Source: an uncultured Eudoraea sp. (GTDB lineage: Bacteria > Bacteroidota > Bacteroidia > Flavobacteriales > Flavobacteriaceae). Taken from it: 64,000 nucleotides of DNA. The notes beneath the pieces were generated by a model. It saw only the letters and a program-made list of their open reading frames with translations. It made no database searches and had not been told where the DNA came from. Within the stretch, counting starts at the first letter, position 1; every line of letters starts with the position of its first letter. The translations under genes and the position numbers were made by a program. The stretch is taken from contig CAMYIE010000002.1 in NCBI GenBank assembly GCA_947258405.1, forward strand, positions 124,001 through 188,000. Reading direction: 5' to 3'. Below are positions 56,042 through 63,222 of this stretch, one piece after another.

Positions 56042-56896
56042 CTATTTATCGATCGGTGAGGTATCACGGATTACCAGGAAGGGTACCTGAACATGGAATC
56101 CGATCTGGTCTACATTCTGGCGCCACATTATTCGTTCTAAAAAATTGTGCTGCCGATTCATCATCACCAAAAGGTCTAATTGATGATCATCGATATAGTC
56201 CATAACCGCCTGTGGCATCAGGGCACCCCTGAGCTCTTGAAAACGATGAGGAAACTCTTTCAACATTGCCTTGAGATGGTTTTTATTTTCCAGTTGCTTA
56301 TCTGTCAGCTCATATTCCTCTTTTACATGTAAAATGGTAATTTCAGCATTATTTGTAGTGGCCATATCCAATAGCGTACTAATCTCACTTGCCTTATATT
56401 TCGACCAGTAATCGGATGGAAAAAGTATTCTGTTTACCTGCTTATATTTAAACGAAGCCGGTACGGCCAGGACTGGGATATTCGCCTTTCGGATCACATA
56501 TACAGTGTTGGTTCCCAGAAATATCTCCTTGGCACCCGAAGCCCCCTGAGTACCCATCACTACCATGTCTATTTCTTTTTCGGTAGCAATCTTGTTGATT
56601 TCGTCTGTTAAAAGATTAAAGGCCGATACTAACTTAAATTGATGTCTTGGATTTGTATGGCCTTGCAAAATATTGGCTTTTGTCTTTTCCAGGCCTTCCA
56701 TGGAAATATCGACCCCTATATCGGGGATAGCGCTGAATGATGGGCCTCCAATAAGGTAATCCATCCTATAAAAAGCCGGGGTATAGGTATGGAGGATATA
56801 AAAGAGACAGTCGCGCTTCGCGAAGAATTTAATGGCATAACCTATTGCATTGTTAGCATTGGTCGAAAAATCCGTAGGCAGCAATATTTTCAACAT
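56042..56896 (-). CDS. Tandem-domain universal stress protein (copy 3)
   Basis: A 284-residue protein; ATG 56896 gives the family start MLKILLPTDFSTNANNAIGYAI, while the longer frame from 57010 would run across the promoter. The ATP-type motif is GTQGASGAKEIFLGTN in the first domain; the second domain is degenerate in this respect and ends ERIMWRQNVDQIGFHVQVPFLVI. It is the first gene of the probable usp-usp-usp-pta-ackA operon, with an FNR-type site and a perfect -7 element upstream. Confidence 0.92.
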   Translation of the reverse strand: MLKILLPTDFSTNANNAIGYAIKFFAKRDCLFYILHTYTPAFYRMDYLIGGPSFSAIPDIGVDISMEGLEKTKANILQGHTNPRHQFKLVSAFNLLTDEINKIATEKEIDMVVMGTQGASGAKEIFLGTNTVYVIRKANIPVLAVPASFKYKQVNRILFPSDYWSKYKASEISTLLDMATTNNAEITILHVKEEYELTDKQLENKNHLKAMLKEFPHRFQELRGALMPQAVMDYIDDHQLDLLVMMNRQHNFLERIMWRQNVDQIGFHVQVPFLVIRDTSPIDK

Positions 56897-56917
56897 GATC
56901 CTCTGTTTTACATTCAT

Positions 56918-56925
56918 CAAAATTA
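56918..56925 (-). promoter_or_regulatory. Candidate -7 promoter element for the usp-pta-ackA operon
   Basis: TAATTTTG on the minus strand, a full match to TAnnTTTG, 21 bases before the ATG of Usp copy 3. Confidence 0.6.
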
Positions 56926-56948
56926 AACGACAAACCGGGTGCAAACCA

Positions 56949-56960
56949 TGACCTGGATCA
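56949..56960 (-). promoter_or_regulatory. Predicted CRP/FNR-type operator of the usp-pta-ackA operon
   Basis: Plus strand TGACCTGGATCA (TGAC-N4-ATCA), close to the FixK/FNR 'anaerobox' form TTGAYCTGGATCAA. The centre (56954.5) is 29.5 bases upstream of the first base of the -7 element at 56925. Confidence 0.65.
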
Positions 56961-57019
56961 GTTGGCCTGCCCCCTGCTTTCAAACTACCACGAATATCAT
57001 CGAAAAGCAAAGGCTGATA

Positions 57020-57031
57020 TGATCGCCGTCA
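57020..57031 (+). promoter_or_regulatory. Predicted CRP/FNR-type operator upstream of the DUF2267 gene
   Basis: TGATCGCCGTCA (TGAT-N4-GTCA), followed 29.5 bases from its centre by CATCTTTA (57055-57062), a weak -7 candidate, and then the DUF2267 ATG at 57084. It is separate from the operator at 56949, so each arm of this divergent region has its own site. Confidence 0.5.
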
Positions 57032-57083
57032 TTTGGTAAACGGTCATTTAATTTCATCTTTAGTAATCATAAAAAAACAGATT

Positions 57084-57536
57084 ATGGCACTGAATTTTAA
57101 TCAATACGCAACGGAAGGCAATACGTTTTTGAAACATTATGCCAAGGAAATGAACCTGGCCGATAACCGCGACAAGGCCGGAAGGATATTTAGTTCTATT
57201 CTCCACGCACTTCGCGACATTATCAGTCCGGAAGAATCACTACAATTTATCGCACAGCTGCCTATGTTCCTGAAAGCAGTTTATGTAAATGGCTGGAGCC
57301 TGAAAAGGGATAAGCCCAGGATCAAAAAAATGGCAGAATTTATAGATCTGGTACGCAAGCATGATGGGCCGGCTGCAATAAACGATTTTGAATACAGCGA
57401 TGAGGTGGCCGAACAGTATATCGACACCACTTTTATCTATCTGCGCAAATACATCTCGCTGGGAGAAATGGAAGACATAAGGGATGGTCTGCCCAAAGAT
57501 TTGAAGAGCATGATCTACTCTAATCTTATGTTCTAA
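57084..57536 (+). CDS. DUF2267 family protein
   Basis: A 150-residue soluble, mostly helical protein. The start MALNFNQYATEGNTFLKHYAKEMNL (key residues ATEGNTFL) and the middle RIFSSILHALRDIISPEESLQFIAQLPMFLKAVYVNGW (about 34-71; key residues VLHALRD-like and AQLP) fit DUF2267. ATG 57084 is preferred over an upstream start that would lie in the promoter. Genes of this family often neighbour Usp, Hsp20 and other low-oxygen stress genes. Its biochemical role is unknown. Confidence 0.88.
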   Translation: MALNFNQYATEGNTFLKHYAKEMNLADNRDKAGRIFSSILHALRDIISPEESLQFIAQLPMFLKAVYVNGWSLKRDKPRIKKMAEFIDLVRKHDGPAAINDFEYSDEVAEQYIDTTFIYLRKYISLGEMEDIRDGLPKDLKSMIYSNLMF

Positions 57537-57568
57537 AGAGGTCCGGGATCTTATTCAATCGGCAAGCG

Positions 57569-57592
57569 ATAATATGATGGTTATCATATTAT
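57569..57592 (+). promoter_or_regulatory. Extended inverted repeat containing an FNR-type operator, upstream of the WG-repeat gene
   Basis: A perfect 10-bp inverted repeat with 4-base spacer GGTT. Its core (57575-57586) reads TGATGGTTATCA, an exact TGAT-N4-ATCA site. The centre (57580.5) is 29.5 bases before TACTTTAG (57610-57617), which matches TAnnTTTG at five of six fixed bases. It also lies 33 bases after the DUF2267 stop, but no T-tract follows, so a terminator is less likely. Confidence 0.6.
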
Positions 57593-57647
57593 AATTTGCT
57601 ATTTAAGAATACTTTAGCTCATTAGTAATCCCAAAAAACATAGTACC

Positions 57648-58280
57648 ATGAGAAGTTATTTCTTCATTATTGCCTTTTTGTTTTCATCGATAGTTGGTTT
57701 GGGTCAGGAGATCGATTCGGTAGACGAGATCGCCCCGTTCCATGAAGGGCTGGCCGCCGTTAGAATTGGAGATCAATGGGGCTTTATCAATGCCGATGGA
57801 GATTTGGTCATAGACTTTCGCAGTGACCTGGTTTGGAATGAAGAGGTAAGTACCGGTGTCGAAGATATAACGGGTATTGCTTATCCAAGATTTAAAGACG
57901 ATCGATGTATGATCAAAGAAACCCTGGAAGAGGAGGGTATCGATGTATATGGATTCATCAATAGCAAAGGCGAAACTGTAATTAAACCCGAGTATCTTAA
58001 CGTTACGGAGTTTAACGAGGGATTTGCGCTGGGAATTTTACTAACCAAAACCTTTAGGGGTCAGAATCGATTTCAGCTTAATATCTATGATTTTAAATTC
58101 AGCGAAGTGATATTGGATCCTGCCGGGGATATTATGCTACTTATTACCCAGCGTCAAAGTATCTTAATGGACAAAAGACGGTATGAACTTCCCAGTCTCA
58201 ATGCGAAATACCTGTCTAAAACCCTGATGGCGGTTAAAACAGACAAGAATACCTGGGAGTTGCGCAAAATTAACCTCTAA
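57648..58280 (+). CDS. Secreted WG-repeat protein
   Basis: A 210-residue exported protein (signal peptide about 1-20, ending VGLGQ). It contains WG (KWG) repeats: FHEGLAAVRIGDQWGFINADGDLVI and a second one, VYGFINSKGETVIKPEY (about residues 98-114), typical of WG_beta_rep proteins, which form small beta-structures of unclear function, often at the cell surface. It is first in an operon with an FMN-binding lipoprotein (12-base gap) and a GNAT protein. Confidence 0.87.
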   Translation: MRSYFFIIAFLFSSIVGLGQEIDSVDEIAPFHEGLAAVRIGDQWGFINADGDLVIDFRSDLVWNEEVSTGVEDITGIAYPRFKDDRCMIKETLEEEGIDVYGFINSKGETVIKPEYLNVTEFNEGFALGILLTKTFRGQNRFQLNIYDFKFSEVILDPAGDIMLLITQRQSILMDKRRYELPSLNAKYLSKTLMAVKTDKNTWELRKINL

Positions 58281-58292
58281 CAGCTCATTACC

Positions 58293-58982
58293 ATGACACA
58301 TCTGAGAAAAGGGGAGAAAATAGCCTTCCTCGTATTGATTTGTACACTATTCTGGTATTGCCGGGAAAAGCCGGCTGCGGAAAAAGAAATTTTAAAGGAA
58401 ACCATAGTTGAGATTACCAATCCAAAAGTGATTGTTGATCTATGCGCCAGTGCCGGCGTCTCTATTACCGATACTACCGATATAGACCCATTTCTGCGTT
58501 TTAAGATGATCGACAACTCGGGTGTTATTCAGGATATAAATATCGATGAGGCAGCGCGATTATTCAAACGTTCAAAATCGGGAAAGAAGGTTTCGGAAAT
58601 ACCACTGATGGAGTTCAAAGAAGCAGACAAAACCCTTATGATGTTCAACAGCAGGGGTTATGGAGGGCCTATCTGGGTCACCCTTATTTTGAACAATAAT
58701 AATTCACAATTTGAGAATGTACAGTTCGAACACCTCGCCGAATCGGAGGGATATGCAGCGGGTTTTACCATGAGTTCCTTTGAAGATCAGTTTACAGGTG
58801 TTGAAATTAAAGCTGGAGATACCAATTTTGGTATTGAGCAGGGCGATAAACTTGTCTTAAAAGGTTCATACACAGTAGATGGGATAAGCGGTGCCACCCA
58901 GACCAGCATGGCGGGGATTGAGATGATGAACATGGGAATCAGCAGGGTCAAGAACTATGCATTCCCTAAAAAGGTTAAATAA
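58293..58982 (+). CDS. FMN-binding-domain lipoprotein (NqrC/RnfG-like)
   Basis: A 229-residue protein with an N-terminal hydrophobic segment ending in Cys (about residues 9-23, FWYC), so an exported lipoprotein or signal-anchored protein. The domain is FMN_bind: RGYGGPIWVTLILN and the covalent flavinylation site VDGISGATQTS with the acceptor Thr202. In NqrC/RnfG this Thr carries FMN attached by ApbE and takes part in electron transfer. No nqr, rnf or apbE gene is in this window, so it is an orphan copy. Confidence 0.85.
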   Translation: MTHLRKGEKIAFLVLICTLFWYCREKPAAEKEILKETIVEITNPKVIVDLCASAGVSITDTTDIDPFLRFKMIDNSGVIQDINIDEAARLFKRSKSGKKVSEIPLMEFKEADKTLMMFNSRGYGGPIWVTLILNNNNSQFENVQFEHLAESEGYAAGFTMSSFEDQFTGVEIKAGDTNFGIEQGDKLVLKGSYTVDGISGATQTSMAGIEMMNMGISRVKNYAFPKKVK

Positions 58983-58989
58983 GAATAAC

Positions 58990-59757
58990 ATGTATAATAC
59001 TAAAATTCAGGAAGTTACTCCCAAAAATGTCCTTTCTGAAACTTTGTTTTGTATTAAGGATATATTAAAACCAGGTTTTAAGTGCAAACAAAACTGGTTC
59101 GAGAAACGGTATTCCGAAGGTCTTCGTATAAGGATCTTAAAAGATAATGAGGATAAGATGCTTGGTTTTATAGAATACGTACCAGCTTCCAAAGCATGGA
59201 GACCAGTTAATGCCCCAAATTTTATGTTTATACATTGTATGTACCTGGCGGCCAAAAAAACCCGGAATATGGGATTTGGTTCCGAATTGATAAAAGCATG
59301 TGAAAATGAGGCAAGATCAAAAAAAATGGATGGGGTATGTGTGATGACCAGCAAAGGAGCCTGGATAGCAGATAAGCGTATTTTTGAAAAGAACCGATAC
59401 TGCGAAGTTGGAAAAAAGGGAAGGTTCGAATTGATGGTAAAAAAATGGAATAAGACAGCCCCGGACCCGCAGCTAATAGACTGGACTATAAATCAGCAAA
59501 AGTATCAGGGCTGGCATATTATTTATGCAGACCAGTGCCCGTGGCATGAAAAATCTGTAGAGGCCTTACTGCATACCGCCTGCGATTTTGAGATCGACCT
59601 TAAGGTCACTAAATTAAATACGGCCCTGGAAGCACGTTATGCCCCATCGGGTTTTGGTGTGTTCAGTCTGGTACACAATGGAAAACTTCTGGAAGATCAC
59701 TATATCAGTGCCACCCGATTTAGGAATATCCTGAAAAAAGAACTTAAATCGGCCTAA
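58990..59757 (+). CDS. GNAT acetyltransferase with YoaP-like C-terminal domain
   Basis: A 255-residue protein in two parts. Residues about 1-155 are a GNAT acetyltransferase (CMYLAAKKTRNMGFGSELIKACENEA, key residues NMGFGSELI for acetyl-CoA). Residues about 170-250 match the YoaP domain, with the cysteine motif ADQCPWHEKSVEAL suggesting a thioredoxin-like element. ATG 58990 is preferred; the upstream frame overlaps the FMN-binding gene. The substrate is unknown. Confidence 0.85.
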   Translation: MYNTKIQEVTPKNVLSETLFCIKDILKPGFKCKQNWFEKRYSEGLRIRILKDNEDKMLGFIEYVPASKAWRPVNAPNFMFIHCMYLAAKKTRNMGFGSELIKACENEARSKKMDGVCVMTSKGAWIADKRIFEKNRYCEVGKKGRFELMVKKWNKTAPDPQLIDWTINQQKYQGWHIIYADQCPWHEKSVEALLHTACDFEIDLKVTKLNTALEARYAPSGFGVFSLVHNGKLLEDHYISATRFRNILKKELKSA

Positions 59758-59777
59758 AATCCTGGAACGAAGAAACT

Positions 59778-60536
59778 TTATTTCTTCTTAGATTTTTTCT
59801 CCCCTTTTGCCCTTCTCGGTAAAACCTCTTCGGGGAATGGGAATAGAATAGTAGAATTCTTTTCCGCGGCAATATTGGAAAGGGTTTGGTAAAGCCTGAG
59901 CTTGATCGCGGATGGTGACTTATCTATTTGTCTCCCTGCCTCCAGTAATTTCCCTGCTGCCTGCTCCTCGGCCTGGGCCAGTATAATCCGGGCCCTTCTG
60001 GAACGTTCTGCTTCTGCCTGGTTAGCCATCATCCTCTTCATGTTTTCCGGCAATTGGATATCCTTGATCTTTACATCGATAATCTCAATTCCCCATTGAT
60101 GCGTTTCGTTTTCAACAATGGACTTGATGTTTTTACCCATCTCCTCTCTATTAGACAGGATCGTATCTAATTCTACCTTACCACAAACATCTCTCAAGGC
60201 AGCCTGAGAGAGCTGAGTAATGGCAAATGTGAATTCTTCGACCTCGAGTACGGCCTTTTCAGGATCATAGATCTTAAAAAATACAACCCCGTCAATACTA
60301 CAGGGAACATTGTCCTCGGTCATTACCTCCTGAGAGATAATATTGATAGTAATGACCCTGATATCCACAACCTGAATGGTCTCTACTATTGGAATAACCC
60401 ATCGAAAACCCGGGTTGAGTGTTTTGACATACTTACCGAACCTGAATTTTAGCGCTCTTTTATATTCAAAAACGATACGGATCCCCGCCAAAAGGATTAA
60501 ACTGAAAATTATTATTAATAGATAAGTTGGATTCAT
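59778..60536 (-). CDS. SPFH/Band 7 (stomatin-like) membrane protein
   Basis: A 252-residue stomatin-family protein. A single N-terminal transmembrane helix (about residues 4-22) is followed by the SPFH domain (FGKYVKTLNPGFRWVIPIVETIQVVDIR, about residues 35-62, key residues NPGFRWVIP; SIDGVVFFKIYDPEKAVLEVE) and a C-terminal coiled coil rich in Glu, Ala and Arg (NQAEAERSRRARIILAQAEEQA). It probably oligomerises in membrane microdomains. ATG 60536 is preferred over a longer frame with no signal. The tail ends in a lysine-rich stretch. Confidence 0.9.
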   Translation of the reverse strand: MNPTYLLIIIFSLILLAGIRIVFEYKRALKFRFGKYVKTLNPGFRWVIPIVETIQVVDIRVITINIISQEVMTEDNVPCSIDGVVFFKIYDPEKAVLEVEEFTFAITQLSQAALRDVCGKVELDTILSNREEMGKNIKSIVENETHQWGIEIIDVKIKDIQLPENMKRMMANQAEAERSRRARIILAQAEEQAAGKLLEAGRQIDKSPSAIKLRLYQTLSNIAAEKNSTILFPFPEEVLPRRAKGEKKSKKK

Positions 60537-60700
60537 GATATTTGATTTTAAGTTGATTGAGCTGCTGCTCATTTTAATGTTCGCAAGCAAATAATTCTAA
60601 CTCAGTTACCAAAAACCCGGCAGATTTGCTTCCTATTAAATTTACGAAATTTTAAAGGGGTCTCAAAACATTTTGATGCTTTCGATCATGAGTTAGTCCT
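60537..60700. other. Intergenic region, no gene seen
   Basis: AT-rich stretch between the SPFH gene and the DUF998 gene. It contains TGAGCTGCTGCTCA (60558-60571), a short dyad, but with no -7 element at the spacing seen in the hsp20/usp promoters. Confidence 0.5.
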
Positions 60701-61351
60701 TTATTTTATCGATGCTTCACCAGCTTTGGAAATCATAGCCAGATTGAGCACTACAAACCAGCTGATAAAGGCTGCAAAAGTAATTTTCTGAATAATCGGA
60801 AGGGCTTTGATATAGGTTCCTGTTTCGTAGATATAATAGTTGATCAGAAAAATAATAAGACAAAGGATCCCGGTAATAAAAAGCCTGATGAGGCCTATGC
60901 GATATAATTCAACAAACAAGCTTAAAAATGCAAGAGTTCCCAATCCTCCGGCAATTCGAACTGTGATATCGTGCGTCCCTGTACTCAGAAAAAAAGTGGT
61001 CAGCAATGCCAACAAACCTGAGATCCACATCAATTTTTGGTTAGAATTCTTTTTTGGAAGAAATCCGGGCAGATAATACCAAAGTAATATCAGGGCACTC
61101 ACCAGGAAACCAAGGGCAATACGTGCAGGGAATCGTCCGTGGTTAAGTTCCCCATTAACTGCATAGTAGTCGAGCAGATCGCAGAGATAATTATTCCAGA
61201 AACTAAAGCTTTCTGCTTCTGGATACATCCATGAACCCCCTGGATACATAAAGGCTGCTACGAGGTACAACAAAATAAACATCCCCATCCCGGCCAGCGG
61301 CAATACTAAAATAAACCGACCTGGCTTGGAGGGTTTGTACCCAAATATCAT
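60701..61351 (-). CDS. DUF998-type multi-pass membrane protein
   Basis: A 216-residue protein with about six hydrophobic segments, an N-terminal YxPSKPGRF cytoplasmic start and a conserved extracytoplasmic PGGSWMYPEAESFSFWNNYLCD loop (about 42-63; key residues FSFWNNYLCDL), which is a DUF998-like feature. The function is unknown. It follows the SRPBCC-like gene by 27 bases and is likely cotranscribed. Confidence 0.78.
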   Translation of the reverse strand: MIFGYKPSKPGRFILVLPLAGMGMFILLYLVAAFMYPGGSWMYPEAESFSFWNNYLCDLLDYYAVNGELNHGRFPARIALGFLVSALILLWYYLPGFLPKKNSNQKLMWISGLLALLTTFFLSTGTHDITVRIAGGLGTLAFLSLFVELYRIGLIRLFITGILCLIIFLINYYIYETGTYIKALPIIQKITFAAFISWFVVLNLAMISKAGEASIK

Positions 61352-61378
61352 AGAATGTTATTTTATACGGCTTCGGTC

Positions 61379-62122
61379 TTAATCCACCAGTAGACCAAAT
61401 CTACCTTTGGAAAGTCTGTAGTTGTGCTCTGCTCTTCTTTTTATACCCAGGCACATTTTTCGATCCATGGCAAAAACCACTGGTTCCCCAAGAGCGCCGA
61501 ACATTAATCGATTTTTAAAGGTAGGTCTAAAATTAAGGCGGTTCCTCGAAATAAATCGGGATTTATCCCGGTCTATAGGTTCGATGTACCAAAGCCAGCT
61601 AAGATGAAGAAAATTGCCGGGATAACCCTCAGCCGGATTATACGTGGTTTTCTTATCCAGATCATCACAATTCTCTATTACCATTGCTTCCCCTTCCTCA
61701 CATATCGCCAATGGATAGCCATTGTTGGGTCCGAAGGGAATTATATCTCCCTTTTTCGGATGTTGATATTGCTCCATTATTGTATCGGCATTATAAATAC
61801 CCAATCCCATTAAATTTTCAAGGGCTTCATAACTGTAAAATCCACCCCTGTCCTTACCCATCTGTGCTACCCATGGCCATACGTATGCCGCGGGAGCATT
61901 GATCGCAACAGCGTGAGTGAATGCAGATTGAGGCTTTTTTATAATATGATCGCCCGGTAATTTGCGCTGTGCTTCCTCCCTGGTTAATCCCCAACGATCT
62001 CGTAAAGGTTTTAGAAACCAGCTGAGATAGCACGCTAAAATGACCAGTATGCCTTCTATACCCTCAAGTATCTGAAGAGGAGTAAAACGCCACTTTGTTT
62101 TTTTTCCTTGATTGTTTTCCAT
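61379..62122 (-). CDS. SRPBCC-like (START-fold) protein with N-terminal membrane segment
   Basis: A 247-residue protein. A hydrophobic segment (about residues 18-38, GIEGILVILACYLSWFL) precedes a soluble domain that starts TREEAQRKLPGDHI and has HAVAINAPAAYVWPWVAQMGKDRGGFYSYEALENL (about 70-104; key residues APAAYVWPWVAQMG), the polyketide cyclase/dehydrase-like SRPBCC pattern. Such domains bind hydrophobic ligands. The ligand is unknown. Confidence 0.8.
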   Translation of the reverse strand: MENNQGKKTKWRFTPLQILEGIEGILVILACYLSWFLKPLRDRWGLTREEAQRKLPGDHIIKKPQSAFTHAVAINAPAAYVWPWVAQMGKDRGGFYSYEALENLMGLGIYNADTIMEQYQHPKKGDIIPFGPNNGYPLAICEEGEAMVIENCDDLDKKTTYNPAEGYPGNFLHLSWLWYIEPIDRDKSRFISRNRLNFRPTFKNRLMFGALGEPVVFAMDRKMCLGIKRRAEHNYRLSKGRFGLLVD

Positions 62123-62178
62123 AGTAGATACTTTGTTGTTATTCTGAAAAGTTTTGCTCTTACCCTGATGTCTATCGA

Positions 62179-63222
62179 CTAATTCATAGTAACCTTCTTA
62201 TCGCTTAGCGGTAAGGATGTTTTGGCCGATATTATTTCCTTGAGTTCGCTGGAAGTGTTTGAATCGATCACATTCAATGCTTTTACCTTGCATAATCGCT
62301 CTACCATTTGAATTCCGGCAAGTGTATTGGACGTAATTCCCGTAACGATATCGGGACTCAAATTATAAGCCTTCATAAGGCCGTAAACAGCATATGGGTC
62401 GGAGGCACAAAGTATGATGCATTTAATCTGATCCTGTATGGCTTCGATGGCCAGATCCCCGTTATAGGGCTCCAGGGGGGAGGCTCCAATTTCAACAACG
62501 GCGACATCGGCCCTTACGCCAGCTATTTTGTTCATCAAGTGCCTCAGTTTAGATCGGTATCGTTCTCTCGGACAAATTGAGGAAGGTAAACCAACATCCA
62601 CAAAATCAAATACGGCATCTGCTCCCACATCTTTTATGGCCAATATATCCTTATATCTTCCTGCACCCGATAATTTTGCGCCCACTACCTTATAACCTGC
62701 CATTTTGAACAGGTTAGTAACAATTCGCGCGGCAGTAGTTTTCCCCGCAGACATTGAGGTTCCCACCAGCAGTACTACCGGTGTGGTAAAAGGAAGTTCC
62801 GGGCTTTCTTCAACAAAATGATCCATATTGAGTTTTTGCCCGGCACGAAACAAATGACCTTTATATACCACCTCCATCATATTTGGGATGAAAACCGATT
62901 TCGAAGTCAGTTTTCCCATCAATCCGGCGGCAGTAAGAACATTCATTTTAAGGTCTTCCCCTACTCTTTTCCAGGTTCCGGTGGCTTCGAGGGTAGCGAA
63001 GCGTTCTCCGAGGGCACCGATGATCCACTCACCACCGATTACCCCTCGCATTCTTCCGCTGGGCAGTTCAAGACTTAGAATGTTACTTCCAGGATCGATA
63101 ATCTTACTTACTATATAGTCGCCCAAACCCCATTGGGATCGATCGATCTGTTTAATGGTAAAGCTTCCGTCTTTCAGATCAGAGATCCGCGTAAGCGATG
63201 TATATATATACTTGTTTTTCAT
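62179..63222 (-). CDS. P-loop NTPase resembling DUF1611
   Basis: A 347-residue protein. The N-terminal part (about 1-145) contains no motif that I recognise. The C-terminal part is a SIMIBI-type P-loop domain: Walker A GTSMSAGKTTAAR (about residues 155-167), then GAGRYKDILAIKDVGADAV and VAVVEIGASPLEPYNGDLAIE. This resembles DUF1611 (DgcN-type) proteins, which are linked to D-glutamate and N-acyl amino-acid metabolism in other bacteria. Its start overlaps the stop of the M20 peptidase gene (ATGA), so the two are coupled. Confidence 0.72.
   Translation of the reverse strand: MKNKYIYTSLTRISDLKDGSFTIKQIDRSQWGLGDYIVSKIIDPGSNILSLELPSGRMRGVIGGEWIIGALGERFATLEATGTWKRVGEDLKMNVLTAAGLMGKLTSKSVFIPNMMEVVYKGHLFRAGQKLNMDHFVEESPELPFTTPVVLLVGTSMSAGKTTAARIVTNLFKMAGYKVVGAKLSGAGRYKDILAIKDVGADAVFDFVDVGLPSSICPRERYRSKLRHLMNKIAGVRADVAVVEIGASPLEPYNGDLAIEAIQDQIKCIILCASDPYAVYGLMKAYNLSPDIVTGITSNTLAGIQMVERLCKVKALNVIDSNTSSELKEIISAKTSLPLSDKKVTMN

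Noticed and set aside
62166-62177. TGATGTCTATCG upstream of the SRPBCC-like gene
   Set aside because: One half-site is imperfect, and the sequence at the expected -7 position does not match.
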